From JBCCEJ01 sp039030335 (GTDB taxonomy: Bacteria; Pseudomonadota; Gammaproteobacteria; HK1), in the NCBI GenBank assembly GCA_039030335.1, contig JBCCEJ010000046.1, forward strand, positions 1 through 46,464: 46,464 nt of DNA. Reading direction: 5' to 3'. Shown in pieces: positions 7,755 to 16,682 of this stretch; the first letter of the stretch is position 1, and every line of letters starts with the position of its first letter. The notes below the pieces were generated by a model. The model did not search any database. It was not told the DNA's origin and saw only the letters and a list, made by a program, of their open reading frames with translations. A program made the position numbers and the translations under genes.

Positions 7755-9722
7755 CTAGCCGCCCAGCCACCACGGCATGTTCAGCAGTTCCGGCAGCCAG
7801 CCCTCAGGATAACGGAGCGTCAGGAAATGCGACATGATGCCGAGAAAGCTGACTCCGGCGACCCCTAACACGGCGTTGCGCACAACGCTGTCGGACACAT
7901 ACCAGGTCGTAAAGACGAAGATGAACACCGCACAGCCAATCGGAAAGCCGACGAGCGCGACCAGCCCGAGCATGCCGATGATCCACGCGATGAACTTGAG
8001 CGCGCTGGCCGTGTAGTTGGCCCCAACTTCCTGATCGCAAAGCACCGCGGCCGGCTGACGCAACAGCACTTGCGAGACAACGACCGTCCCGACCAACGCG
8101 ATGGCGATGATGGCAACGATCATCGGGAAGATCTTGCCGAATCCGGAGTACGAGAAGCTGTCGAACAGCGCAAATCCTGCGAACGCCAGGAAGAACACCG
8201 AGAACGTCAGCTGCGGCGCGCGTCTCTTGCCGCCGTGCGGGCCGTCGACAGGGTATTGCTTGCCCTTATTCGGCGAGAACTTCCAGGCTGCCCAGATCGA
8301 CAGCACCGTCAGCACCACCAGCACGATCACGATCGGGCGTTCGAAGAAGCTCCACCCATAGACCTGCGCAGCCTGGTAGATCTTCGGTTCCAGGCGCGGC
8401 GCCAGGAAATAGCCGATCAGCAGCGCCGGACGCGACCAGCCAAAACGGCGCATGTAAATACCGAGCACGCCCATGACGAACAGCGCGATGAGATCCTGCC
8501 AGTCGCGCGTCGCCTGGTAGGCGGCGAAGAAGATCAGCATCAGCATGAACGGCGCCAGCAGCTCGTAGCGGATGGTGGTCAGCTTCGCAACGGGATTCGC
8601 CATCACGAGACAGAAGATCGCGCCGATGACGTTCGCGATCGCGAGCGACCAGATCATGACGAAGGTCAGGTTCAGATGCTCCGTCACCATCGTGATGCCG
8701 GGCTCGACACCAACCAGCACGAAACCGCCGAGCAGGATGGCCATGCTCCCGGACCCTGGAATGCCGAACAGCAGGGTCGGCACCAGCGCGCCGCCCTCCT
8801 TCGCGTTGTTCGCCGACTCGGGGCCGAGTACGCCGCGCACGTCGCCAGTCCCGAAGGATTCGCGATTGCGCGAGGTTTGCACCACGTGGCCGTAAGCGAT
8901 CCAGTCGACCACGGAGCCGCCGAGCCCGGGCAGCGCGCCGACGATGCAGCCGATCACCGAACAACGCAGCACGATCCACTTGTGGCGGATGGCGTCTTTG
9001 AAACCCTGCAGCCAGCCTTGTCCGAGCGTGCCGGTCTCCGAGATGGCACCGCTGCGCCGCAGCAGGTCGACAATCTCAGGCAATGCGAACATTCCGAGCC
9101 CGACGATGACGATCGGGATCCCGTCGCTGAGGTAAATCGAATCGAAGGTCAGCCGGAATTCGCCAGTAGCGGGGGCCGCGCCAATGCTGCCGAGCAGCAG
9201 CCCGATCGCACAGGTTGCGAGCCCTTTCAGCGCACTCTCGCCGGTCAGCATGCCGATCATGCTGAGCGCCAGCACGATCAGCAGCAGTTGTTCACCGAAA
9301 CCCATGGCCAGGATGACCGGTCGGGCGACAAATACCGCACCGGTCAGCACCAGCGCGCCGAACACACCGCCGAACATGGAGGCTGTGAACGCCGCGCCGA
9401 GCGCGCGGGCGCCCTCGCCGCGCTTCGACATCGGGAAGCCGTCGACCACGGTCGCCTGAGAACCGGAGGTCCCCGGGATCCCCATGAGTACCGAAGGAAA
9501 AGTGTCAGAAGTGACCATCGGCGCAAGCAGGCCGATCATCATCGCGAGGGCGGCCGTTTCGTCCATGCCAAACACGAATGGCAGCAGCAGCGACAGTCCG
9601 GCGATGCCGCCGAGCCCGGGCAATATGCCGACCAGCAGCCCGAGCACGCAGCCGATTGTCAGGAACATCAGGTGGCTGGGCGTCGCGAGGTCGGACAGCG
9701 CCTGAAAGAAGATATCAACCAT
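7755..9722 (-). CDS. tripartite tricarboxylate transporter, TctA-TctB fusion permease
   Basis: The 655-residue membrane protein joins both membrane subunits of a tripartite tricarboxylate transporter. Residues 1 to about 500 are TctA: two inverted halves with GILPGLGGIAGL and ALPGLGGSVVDW, each followed by a gating/substrate loop (MGIPGTSGSQATVVDGFP and LFGIPGSGSMAILLGGF). Residues from about 520 (APQLTFSVFFLAFAGFALF) to the end have the four-helix TctB pattern, ending TLRYPEGWLPELLNMPWW. Separate TctA and TctB are usual (about 500 and 150 residues), so the length fits a simple fusion. It works with the periplasmic TctC encoded 165 bases upstream and should be a sodium- or proton-coupled importer of a carboxylate. 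Substrate unknown. Confidence 0.92.
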   Translation of the reverse strand: MVDIFFQALSDLATPSHLMFLTIGCVLGLLVGILPGLGGIAGLSLLLPFVFGMDETAALAMMIGLLAPMVTSDTFPSVLMGIPGTSGSQATVVDGFPMSKRGEGARALGAAFTASMFGGVFGALVLTGAVFVARPVILAMGFGEQLLLIVLALSMIGMLTGESALKGLATCAIGLLLGSIGAAPATGEFRLTFDSIYLSDGIPIVIVGLGMFALPEIVDLLRRSGAISETGTLGQGWLQGFKDAIRHKWIVLRCSVIGCIVGALPGLGGSVVDWIAYGHVVQTSRNRESFGTGDVRGVLGPESANNAKEGGALVPTLLFGIPGSGSMAILLGGFVLVGVEPGITMVTEHLNLTFVMIWSLAIANVIGAIFCLVMANPVAKLTTIRYELLAPFMLMLIFFAAYQATRDWQDLIALFVMGVLGIYMRRFGWSRPALLIGYFLAPRLEPKIYQAAQVYGWSFFERPIVIVLVVLTVLSIWAAWKFSPNKGKQYPVDGPHGGKRRAPQLTFSVFFLAFAGFALFDSFSYSGFGKIFPMIVAIIAIALVGTVVVSQVLLRQPAAVLCDQEVGANYTASALKFIAWIIGMLGLVALVGFPIGCAVFIFVFTTWYVSDSVVRNAVLGVAGVSFLGIMSHFLTLRYPEGWLPELLNMPWWLGG

Positions 9723-9804
9723 CGCCGGGCTCGCTCATCGAAGTCGCCATGCCGGTTGGTGGCATCGGCCGGCCGGCTTCAAACGCAACGTCGTCAACAT
9801 GAAT

Positions 9805-9835
9805 CAGCACCGGTGCCAGGCCGGCGCCGGTGCTG
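9805..9835. promoter_or_regulatory. intercistronic stem-loop between tctC and tctA-tctB
   Basis: CAGCACCGG (9805-9813) and CCGGTGCTG (9827-9835) form a perfect 9-base stem with a 13-base loop. It sits in the 165-base gap downstream of tctC. A 3' hairpin here could partly terminate transcription or protect the tctC message, giving excess binding protein over permease. No U-tract follows on the minus strand. Confidence 0.5.
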
Positions 9836-9887
9836 AAATAAGGACAGATCGAGCCCGGCCTGGCGGCCGGACTCTCAGACTGATGAT

Positions 9888-11015
9888 TCAGTCGTTCAAC
9901 GTAATGTCGTAACGCTCTTTGACGTACTTCGCGAGCCACTTACGGGCATTTGGCGAGATGTTCGTGACCTTGTCACGAATCGGGCCGCCAGCGGCGCCGA
10001 TGGTCTGCGGGTATTCGCCGAAGATCTTCGCGCGGTTCGCCTGGAAGTCAGGGTCGGCAATGATCTTCTTCGTTGCACCCACCCACGCGTCGCGGGCGTC
10101 CTGCGACGCGCCCGGCGGCAGGTTCAGCGACTTCGACATCGTCACGGCCATGTGGAACAGCGCTTCCCACGCTTCGTACGAATCGCCTGACGGCTTCTTG
10201 CCATTCACCGCTTCGTAAGCCTCCACGATGGTGGGCACTTCCGGCCACGTCGGGTCACGGACCAGGCTGCCGTCACCAGAGACAACGCCGAAGGTGTACA
10301 GCGGCACGGCCGTGCCGTCCTCGATCATCTTCTTGCGATTGTTCTTGAACGACAGGCTGTTGTCGTAGTTGACGGTGAATTCACCGCGTTCGAACGCCAG
10401 CGCCATCGGGCCGTTACCCTTCATGCCCCAGACGCTCTTCACTTCGATGTCGAGCAGGCTGAGACCAACGCGCAGACCGAGGCCCATCGAGGTTGGCGTC
10501 TTGCCGCCGAAGACCAGCTTGTCAGCCGCGTGCGACTGCATCTTCTTGATCTTCGCACCGATGTCACCGGCGTCTTGCACGCCCAGTTCTTTGCGCACGT
10601 ACTGCATCGTGCCGCGCGGCGACAGCAGGATCGGGCTGTAGTTGCTCAGGTTGAATTTCACGCGCGGATCCTTCAGCGCGTAGTTCGACAGCGTGGAGGT
10701 CGAAAGTGCCAGCACCCAGGTGCCGTCTTTCTTGGCTTTCTGGTCGAAGTAGTTGGCGCCGAGGATGCCGCCAGCACCGGACTTGTTCAGCACCAATACT
10801 TTCGGGTTACCGGGCAGGTGTTTCTCATAATATGGCGCCAGGAAACGCGAGTAGCTGTCAGTGCCGCCGCCTTCGTTGAAAGGCACCAGGATGGTAATGC
10901 GCTCGCCCGAGAAGTCGGCAGCGGCCTGAGCCTGGCCGACTCCGGCCACCGTCAGGGCCAGCGCCGCGGCGGCGACGCCAAGATAGCGTCGCTTCAGCAG
11001 TGTTGACTTGAACAT
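9888..11015 (-). CDS. tripartite tricarboxylate transporter substrate-binding protein (TctC family)
   Basis: The product is a periplasmic binding protein of the Bug/TctC family, about 375 residues. A signal peptide (positively charged KRR, then a hydrophobic run ending GVGQAQA) is followed by FSGERITILVPFNEGGGTD, the usual first strand and ligand loop. NKSGAGGILGANYF and the late ARAKIFGEYPQTIGAAGG-like region also fit. I prefer ATG 11015: the GAGGA at 11025-11029 is 9 bases from it, whereas the earlier ATG at 11024 directly abuts the GAGGA. It is the first gene of the transporter operon. The family binds many carboxylates and aromatic acids, so the ligand is unknown. Confidence 0.9.
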   Translation of the reverse strand: MFKSTLLKRRYLGVAAAALALTVAGVGQAQAAADFSGERITILVPFNEGGGTDSYSRFLAPYYEKHLPGNPKVLVLNKSGAGGILGANYFDQKAKKDGTWVLALSTSTLSNYALKDPRVKFNLSNYSPILLSPRGTMQYVRKELGVQDAGDIGAKIKKMQSHAADKLVFGGKTPTSMGLGLRVGLSLLDIEVKSVWGMKGNGPMALAFERGEFTVNYDNSLSFKNNRKKMIEDGTAVPLYTFGVVSGDGSLVRDPTWPEVPTIVEAYEAVNGKKPSGDSYEAWEALFHMAVTMSKSLNLPPGASQDARDAWVGATKKIIADPDFQANRAKIFGEYPQTIGAAGGPIRDKVTNISPNARKWLAKYVKERYDITLND

Positions 11016-11024
11016 TCGCTTCAT

Positions 11025-11029
11025 TCCTC
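11025..11029 (-). promoter_or_regulatory. ribosome binding site deciding the tctC start
   Basis: GAGGA lies directly against ATG 11024 and 9 bases before ATG 11015, so the second ATG is the better start. Confidence 0.5.
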
Positions 11030-11188
11030 AATTGATTGTTGTATATGCCTCACCCCGCCGCGCGCATGGACCCAACCAGACCCGACGGCAAAGGCCTGGC
11101 GAGAATCTCCCATCGCACGGGGCAAAAGGCAAGATCCCCTGGATCTGGGACAGCGTTCAACCAATGACTTCCGACAGCCGAAACGCCG

Positions 11189-11623
11189 ATGTCTACGGAG
11201 ACTGAACTCGTCATCAACGAGCGGTTGCGCGTGCCGCTCACCGAGATCGACTGGCATGCGATCCGCGCGCAGGGAGCAGGTGGGCAGCACGTCAACAAGA
11301 CGTCGTCCGCGGTTCACTTGCGCTTTGACGTACGGCGCTCGAGCCTGCCGCGCTGGGCACGGGAGCGGATCGTCGGCTTCGCCGACCACCACATCGGGCG
11401 CGACGGCGTGATCGTCATCAAATCGCAGTCGTCGCGCAGTCAGCTGTTCAACCGTGAGGCCGCGCTGGAACGATTGCGTGAGTTGTTGTTGCGCGCGCTC
11501 AAGACCGAGAAGCCCCGACGCGCGACCAGACCGTCGCGAGGCGCGAAGGAGCGCCGCCTCAAGGCCAAGGCCGAACGCGGGCAGGTCAAACGCGGGCGCG
11601 GGCGCGTCCGCTTCGATGACTGA
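11189..11623 (+). CDS. arfB: alternative ribosome-rescue factor B (peptidyl-tRNA hydrolase, GGQ protein)
   Basis: A 144-residue class I release-factor-like protein. The GAGGQHVNKTSSAVHLRF block contains the catalytic GGQ (residues 31-33) that hydrolyses peptidyl-tRNA. The C-terminal tail from about residue 105 is strongly basic (KPRRATRPSRGAKERRLKAK), as in ArfB/YaeJ, where it inserts into the empty mRNA channel of stalled ribosomes. Codon-recognition domains of true release factors are absent. It releases ribosomes stalled without a stop codon. The gene has no obvious operon partner; it is convergent with the Nudix gene and separated from tctC by a 173-base divergent spacer. Confidence 0.93.
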   Translation: MSTETELVINERLRVPLTEIDWHAIRAQGAGGQHVNKTSSAVHLRFDVRRSSLPRWARERIVGFADHHIGRDGVIVIKSQSSRSQLFNREAALERLRELLLRALKTEKPRRATRPSRGAKERRLKAKAERGQVKRGRGRVRFDD

Positions 11624-11643
11624 GGCCTGCGCCAGCCCCGGAC

Positions 11644-12294
11644 TCAGGCGTCCGGCAGCCCCTGAGTGCGCAGCAACCCGCGATACAGGGCGATCAGCAA
11701 CGACAGCGTCGGGCCAGTCACGACAACGTCTGCAACCGGCACATAGTAGTTAGCCCGGTAAGGGTTCTCGGAACGAGCGCGGAGGCGGTAGCTGGCCCCG
11801 TCGCAGAACGTCGACAGGGCGACGAAATGCGCACTCGCGACTTCGCCAGCCGCGAGCTGCAGCGCCGGCGGCTGAGAAGCAGCGCCAATAAACGCGGCGA
11901 TGCGGTAACCAGAGTGCGTGTAGTAGTCGGCGAGCCGCCCCAGGAGCCGAACGTCACGCGGCTGAAGCCCGGTCTCTTCGCGCACTTCGCGCCACATGGT
12001 TGCGCGCGCGTTCACGTCACCTTTATCCGCGAGGCCACCCGGGAACACCTGGTGACCAGCGTATCGGAGCGCGGCGCTGCGCTCGGTCAACAGCAACGTC
12101 GGCTCACGCTCGCCGCAGAGCAACATCAAGACCGCCGCCGAACGGGCCATGCGCCGCGCCGCCGGTTCCACCTGCGGCTCGTGGTGCGGGTTTGGTGGCG
12201 GTACGCTCAACACTTCATCGCGACTGTTGAACAAGTGTTCGACGGCCGCGAGACTGGCGTCTGCGCGCGGAAGCATCGTCAGATCGGGGTACAT
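11644..12294 (-). CDS. Nudix hydrolase, probable CoA pyrophosphatase (NudL-like)
   Basis: About 216 residues from ATG 12294, which has GGAAG five bases upstream; GTG 12318 is an in-frame alternative. The UPF0035-type signature LLTERSAALRYAGHQVFPGG precedes the Nudix box, whose core REVREETGL supplies the metal-binding glutamates. The spacing from GG to RE matches NudL-type proteins, which cleave coenzyme A and acyl-CoAs into 3',5'-ADP and phosphopantetheine forms. The rest of the protein, including NYYVPVADVVVTGPT, fits the family. It lies between the convergent arfB gene and the divergent truC gene. Family certain, CoA specificity probable. Confidence 0.87.
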   Translation of the reverse strand: MYPDLTMLPRADASLAAVEHLFNSRDEVLSVPPPNPHHEPQVEPAARRMARSAAVLMLLCGEREPTLLLTERSAALRYAGHQVFPGGLADKGDVNARATMWREVREETGLQPRDVRLLGRLADYYTHSGYRIAAFIGAASQPPALQLAAGEVASAHFVALSTFCDGASYRLRARSENPYRANYYVPVADVVVTGPTLSLLIALYRGLLRTQGLPDA

Positions 12295-12354
12295 CGTCGC
12301 TTCCGGGAGAAGCTGCACTGCCGGGCTGTGAGCCTGAGGCCCAAAGACCTGTCA

Positions 12355-13098
12355 ATGGACATACTCTATCGCGATTCAGACTACGTCGCCGTGCACAAGC
12401 CGGCCGGTCTGCTCGTGCACCGCTCGCCGATCGATCGGCATGAGACAGAGTTTGCGCTGCAAAGAGCCCGCGATGCGGTGGGCCAGCACGTGTATCCCGT
12501 ACACCGGCTCGACAAAGCCACGAGTGGGGTATTGCTGTTTGCCCTTAGTCCGCCCGCGGCCAACGCAATGATGCTGACGTTTGCGCGCGGCGGAGTCGCC
12601 AAGCGCTATCTCGCCATCGTGCGCGGTTACGCGCCCGAGGCGGTCACCGTCGACCACGCGTTCGTTACACTGCCAGACCGGATCGCCGAGCCGCAGGCCG
12701 ATCCCAATCCGGCGCCGCAGCCAGCCGTGACCCACGTGGTACGGCTCGCCACCGTGGAACTGCCGGTCGCTGTCAGCCGCTACCCGACGTCGCGCTACTC
12801 GCTGGTTGCACTCAACCCCGAGCACGGTCGCAAACACCAGCTCCGCCGGCACCTCAAGCACATCTTCCATCCGATCATCGGCGATACCACGCACGGCGAA
12901 GGCCGCCACAACCGGATGTTCCGGACCCGTTATCAGTGCCACCGGCTGCTGCTGGCGGCGACGAGCCTGAGCTTCGCGCAGCCGCTGAGCGGCGCGGCCG
13001 TCACCATCGAGGCTGCGCCCGAAGCGTCGTTCACCGCAGTCGCACATGCGCTCGGGTGGAACCGAGAACTCAGCGCGGAGCTGGACGCCATACCGTAG
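12355..13098 (+). CDS. truC: tRNA pseudouridine(65) synthase TruC
   Basis: A 247-residue RluA-family pseudouridine synthase without an S4 domain. YPVHRLDKATSGVLLFAL contains the catalytic Asp (residue 53), and VHKPAGLLVHRS and KRYLAIVRG are the other family motifs. GRKHQLRRHLKHIFHPIIGD is the conserved RluA motif III, and the HP-x-IGDTTHG ending is characteristic of TruC, which modifies U65 in certain tRNAs. The frame is open far upstream, but only the part from ATG 12355 is family-like; the upstream part is antisense to the Nudix gene. Short protein length and lack of S4 argue against RluA, RluC or RluD. Confidence 0.9.
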   Translation: MDILYRDSDYVAVHKPAGLLVHRSPIDRHETEFALQRARDAVGQHVYPVHRLDKATSGVLLFALSPPAANAMMLTFARGGVAKRYLAIVRGYAPEAVTVDHAFVTLPDRIAEPQADPNPAPQPAVTHVVRLATVELPVAVSRYPTSRYSLVALNPEHGRKHQLRRHLKHIFHPIIGDTTHGEGRHNRMFRTRYQCHRLLLAATSLSFAQPLSGAAVTIEAAPEASFTAVAHALGWNRELSAELDAIP

Positions 13099-13166
13099 CG
13101 GGAACGGTATCAGCCACGCACGGGTGTACAGTGCGAAGCCGGGCAGGCAAAACCGAGGTGGAGTAG

Positions 13167-13940
13167 ATGTCACTGGAAGGACGGGTTGCACTCGTTAGCG
13201 GGGCCGGACGCGGCATTGGCCGGGCGATCGCACTGGGGCTCGCGGCTGACGGCGCCGACGTTGCGATCAACTACCGGCGCGATGCCGACAGCGCCGCCGA
13301 CACGGTTGGCGCGATCGAAGCGCTCGGGCGACGCGCGGTGGCGGTGCAGGCGAGCGTCGACGATTTCGACGCGTGCAAGTTGCTGGTGGACGCCGCGATC
13401 GAGGCGCTCGGCCCGGTTGGCATTCTCGTGCACAACGCGGGCATCGCAAGCCGGGGCAACAGTGTTGAAGACACCGAGCCGAAAGAGCTGCAGCGCGTGA
13501 TGGCAACCCACGCGTTTGCAGGACACTACCTGGCGAAGCTCGTGTTGCCGGGCATGCGCCCGCAAACGCGCGGTGACATCGTCATGATCTCGAGCGTCGC
13601 GACGCGCAGCCTCCGCGGCAACGGCGGCCCGTACAACATGGCGAAGAGCGCACTCGAGGCACTCGCCTTCACGCTTGCGAAAGAAGTTCGCGAAGACAAC
13701 ATCCGGGTCAATGTCGTAGCCCCCGGCCTGGTCGAGACCGAAATGGGCAAGCGCCTGATGCAGGCGACCGTCGGCGTGGAAAGCCTGCGGGAACTCGATG
13801 CGCAGATGCCGTTCGGCTACGTCTGCCAACCAGACGATGTCGCCAACGCGGTGCGCTATTTCGTCTCCGACCGTAACAGCTACATGACCGGAGAACGTCT
13901 CTACGTCGACGGCGGCGGACAGGATTTTCGCTCGTACTGA
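13167..13940 (+). CDS. SDR family oxidoreductase (FabG-like)
   Basis: A 257-residue classical short-chain dehydrogenase/reductase. SGAGRGIGRA near residue 11 is the dinucleotide-binding loop, VHNAGIASRG the NAG motif, and ISSVATRS with YNMAK the catalytic Ser, Tyr and Lys. The acidic/basic pattern after the second strand (NYRRDAD) suggests NADP(H) rather than NAD(H). The end, YMTGERLYVDGGGQ, is the standard SDR C-terminus. Start ATG 13167 has GGAG closely upstream. It is convergent with the TauD/TfdA gene that follows and may act in the same pathway as the mandelate racemase-like enzyme. Substrate unknown. Confidence 0.9.
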   Translation: MSLEGRVALVSGAGRGIGRAIALGLAADGADVAINYRRDADSAADTVGAIEALGRRAVAVQASVDDFDACKLLVDAAIEALGPVGILVHNAGIASRGNSVEDTEPKELQRVMATHAFAGHYLAKLVLPGMRPQTRGDIVMISSVATRSLRGNGGPYNMAKSALEALAFTLAKEVREDNIRVNVVAPGLVETEMGKRLMQATVGVESLRELDAQMPFGYVCQPDDVANAVRYFVSDRNSYMTGERLYVDGGGQDFRSY

Positions 13941-13959
13941 AACGCCCGACGCCCGGCGC

Positions 13960-14823
13960 TCACTCCTCCAGCGTCGGGCCGGTACCGCATACCCGGGTCT
14001 GCCGCATACGGCGCCGCCAGCGATCGGCATCGTAGCCTGCGCCCCGGTGCAGCAGGCAGCGGTTGTCCCAGATGACCGTATCGCCCGCCGCCCAGCGATG
14101 TGAGTACACCCGTTCCGGTTCGGTGGCGCGGGCATTCAGGCCGTCGATCAGTGCGCGGCTCTCAACTCCACCGAAACCGACGATCGAGCGCGCATGCGAG
14201 CCCACGTAGTAGTTGCGTCTGCCGTTAGCTGGATTGGTCCTTACCAGGCGGTGTTCGACGGGCGGAAGCGACGCGGCATGATTCGGATCGACCGGCGCCA
14301 CCTGCGAACGCGAGAACACGTAATCGTGCAACACTTTGAGCGGCGCAATGCCCGCCTGCTCTTCCTCCGGTAGCGAAGCGAACGCAGCGCGCATGCTGGC
14401 GAATTCGGTCTCGCCGCCCTCGCCCGGCACCTCGTAGGCGTGATTGATGGAGAACTTCGCCGGCACCAGGCGAAACGATGAATCGGTATGCCACAGGTTG
14501 TTGCCGGTCTGGTGCCGGGTTTGCGGATCGTCATTGCCCCGGTGCGTGTTGGCGTCGACGACATTGCCGATCGTGCCGAAGTAGTCGATTTCACCGGTTG
14601 CACCAAACTTGATGTGATTGGGTTCCGGCTCGCCGAGGCTCTGCGTAAACGCGAGCTGTGCGTCATCGTGCATGGGCTGGTCGGCGAAGCACAGCAGCGA
14701 GTACTCCTCGACCCCGCGCGCCACTTCCGCAAGCACCTCATCGGTCAGTCCGGCGACCAGGTCAACGCCGTGTACGCGGGCGCCGAAGTCGCCGTGAAGC
14801 GGCTCGAACTCTATGGCTGGCAT
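13960..14823 (-). CDS. TauD/TfdA family alpha-ketoglutarate-dependent dioxygenase (TfdA-like)
   Basis: A 287-residue Fe(II)/2-oxoglutarate oxygenase. NLWHTDSSF supplies His112 and Asp114 of the iron triad, NRCLLHRGAGY the distal His, and RWRRRMRQTRV the Arg that holds 2-oxoglutarate. The sequence around the iron site resembles TfdA (2,4-D dioxygenase) more than TauD, though this does not set the substrate. ATG 14823 is chosen because GGAGA stands 6 bases upstream; the frame extends to 14880 without a better site. It is divergent from the mandelate racemase-like gene and is one of three such dioxygenases in the window. Typical reactions are hydroxylation next to O, S or N with loss of a leaving group. 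Confidence 0.9.
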   Translation of the reverse strand: MPAIEFEPLHGDFGARVHGVDLVAGLTDEVLAEVARGVEEYSLLCFADQPMHDDAQLAFTQSLGEPEPNHIKFGATGEIDYFGTIGNVVDANTHRGNDDPQTRHQTGNNLWHTDSSFRLVPAKFSINHAYEVPGEGGETEFASMRAAFASLPEEEQAGIAPLKVLHDYVFSRSQVAPVDPNHAASLPPVEHRLVRTNPANGRRNYYVGSHARSIVGFGGVESRALIDGLNARATEPERVYSHRWAAGDTVIWDNRCLLHRGAGYDADRWRRRMRQTRVCGTGPTLEE

Positions 14824-14967
14824 GGCATTTCTCCGTTGCGTATCGTCGCGACCATACGGTGCTCGGTCGCGAGGCCACACCGCGCATTATGGCCGGACCC
14901 GCGCACGGATGCCGCAGTCCCGCCGGCTGATAGCAGAGTCGAGGAACACAGCCATGAGAATCCGCCC

Positions 14968-16107
14968 ATGAAAATCCGCAACGTCACCGCCTATCCAATC
15001 TCGTTCGCCATTCCCGACCACCTCAACGTGTCGATGGGGATCGGTCGCGCGGTGAAACGTGACGCCGTGCTCGTCAAGGTGGAGACGCAGGACGGTCCCA
15101 CCGGCTGGGGTGAAGCACACGCCGGGCGCGCACCGGGCGCGATTGCCCAACTCATCAATACGACGCTGCGATCGCTCGTCTTGGGGTACGACGCAACCGA
15201 CGTCGTCGGCATCTGGCAGCGCGTGTATCAGATGCAGCTCGCAAGTCACGGGATGGGGGCGGCGGCCGCGATCGGCCTGAGCGGTATCGATATGGCGTGC
15301 TGGGACATCCGCGGTAAAGCCACGGGCTGGCCACTCTATCGACTGCTCGGCGGGCAACGCAAAGCCATCGCGGCCTACGCGGGCGGTGTGTCGCTCGGGC
15401 ACCAGCCGCCCGATGAGCTGGTGGCTGAAGCCGCACAGATAGTCGACCGGGGCTACACGGCACTGAAACTCCGTTTTGGCGACACCGCCGCGCGCGATCT
15501 CGAACGCGCTGAGGCCGTGCGCAACGCGTTCGGTAGCGAGCTCGCGATCATGACCGACGCCAATACGGCCTACTCCGTCGCGGACGCGAGGTATGTGATG
15601 CCCGGGCTGGACGACATCGGTGCGGCGTGGCTCGAAGAGCCGTTCCCGCCACACGACCATCTGAGCTACGCGCAGGCCGCGCGTTTTGGCCGCACGCCGC
15701 TCGCGGCTGGTGAGAATCACTACACGCGGTTCGAGTTTCATCGCGTTATCGAGGATCGCGCAATCACCGTGCTGCAGCCCGACCTGTCGAAGACCGGCGG
15801 AATCACAGAAGCCATGCGAATCGCCGCGCTCGCCTCCAGCTGGAAACTCCGTGTCAATCCGCATACCTCGGTCACCGGCCTCAACATGGCCGCGTCGGTA
15901 CACTTCCTGGCCGCCGTCGACAACGCCGGGTATTACGAAGCTGACTTATCGCGGTTCAACCCTTTTCGCGAAGAGCTGACGTCTCAAGTCTGTACGGTGG
16001 ACGACAACGGGAATGTGTTCCCGCCCGAAGCACCCGGTCTCGGGGTGGAGGTAGACGAAGCGGCCATCGCCCGTTTCCCGGTGATCGAGGGACCGGGCTA
16101 CGTTTAA
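14968..16107 (+). CDS. mandelate racemase/muconate lactonizing enzyme family protein
   Basis: A 379-residue enolase-superfamily enzyme. The N-terminal capping domain (residues 1-125) is followed by a barrel with YTALKLRFGD (KxK-like base strand), IMTDANTAYS, WLEEPFPPHD and LAAGENHYT as the three metal-binding carboxylates, then QPDLSKTGGITE and NPHTSVTG forming the Asp-His pair of the mandelate racemase subgroup. These enzymes abstract a proton alpha to a carboxylate and act as racemases or sugar-acid dehydratases. ATG 14968 is the first codon giving the usual MKIRNVTAYP start. Upstream frame is antisense to the dioxygenase. Substrate unresolved; a hydroxy or sugar acid is likely. Confidence 0.9.
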   Translation: MKIRNVTAYPISFAIPDHLNVSMGIGRAVKRDAVLVKVETQDGPTGWGEAHAGRAPGAIAQLINTTLRSLVLGYDATDVVGIWQRVYQMQLASHGMGAAAAIGLSGIDMACWDIRGKATGWPLYRLLGGQRKAIAAYAGGVSLGHQPPDELVAEAAQIVDRGYTALKLRFGDTAARDLERAEAVRNAFGSELAIMTDANTAYSVADARYVMPGLDDIGAAWLEEPFPPHDHLSYAQAARFGRTPLAAGENHYTRFEFHRVIEDRAITVLQPDLSKTGGITEAMRIAALASSWKLRVNPHTSVTGLNMAASVHFLAAVDNAGYYEADLSRFNPFREELTSQVCTVDDNGNVFPPEAPGLGVEVDEAAIARFPVIEGPGYV

Positions 16108-16145
16108 ACGCGCGGCAACGGCCTCGACCTGTCAGGAGAAGTTGT

Positions 16146-16658
16146 ATGAGTTCGTCTGACCTGCGCGCACCGGGTCTGTTGTACGTCATGCTCGACATCG
16201 ACGGCGTGCTGTGTCCGAAACAGGCCCTTGAACCGGCCCCCGGTCAGCAGACCTGGGCACGCGGCTGGGCTACCGATTTCGACCCGGGGTGCCTGCGCTA
16301 CCTGACCGACGCAGTGCTCTCTCACGCGCACGCGCGCATCGTCATCTCGTCGAACTGGAGAAAACGCGAAGACCTCAGCACGTTGCAGATCCGCTTCGGA
16401 GCTGCGCTGGGCGAACGTGTGATCGGTGTCACACCCGTACTCGAATCCACCACTCGCCACTACCGGTTGAACGAAGTGCTGCTCTACTTCAAGCAGCAAG
16501 GTCTCACCGCGCCGCCATGGGTAGCGCTGGAAGACGACTTCGAACACTTCCCGACCGACGCGCCGGTGATCTGCACAGGCACGGAGACCGGCATCACCGC
16601 CGCTGACGGCGAACGTCTCAGCCGCTGGTTCGCCAGCGGTGGCGCGAACCCGCCGTGA
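16146..16658 (+). CDS. HAD-domain protein (Swiss Army Knife RNA-repair-type HAD)
   Basis: A 170-residue stand-alone HAD-like phosphatase domain. VMLDIDGVL places the two catalytic aspartates at about residues 17 and 19; VISSNWRK is motif II, and WVALEDDFEHF supplies the acidic motif IV. The arrangement resembles the HAD domain found in Swiss Army Knife RNA-repair proteins, also common as solitary proteins of unknown substrate. A good ribosome site (CAGGAGA, 7 bases) precedes ATG 16146, and the gene follows the racemase-like gene by 38 bases on the same strand. It is convergent with the GGDEF-EAL gene. Confidence 0.8.
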   Translation: MSSSDLRAPGLLYVMLDIDGVLCPKQALEPAPGQQTWARGWATDFDPGCLRYLTDAVLSHAHARIVISSNWRKREDLSTLQIRFGAALGERVIGVTPVLESTTRHYRLNEVLLYFKQQGLTAPPWVALEDDFEHFPTDAPVICTGTETGITAADGERLSRWFASGGANPP

Positions 16659-16682
16659 GCCCGCCGCGGCGACGCTCCGGCC

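Noticed and set aside
8070..9836. 588-residue open frame on the plus strand
   Set aside because: It is antisense to the tctA-tctB gene and very rich in Arg, Gln, His and Asp, the usual shadow composition opposite a GC-rich membrane protein gene.
11827..12354. N-terminal extension of the truC frame
   Set aside because: It is antisense to the Nudix gene, and TruC begins at MDILYRDSDY.
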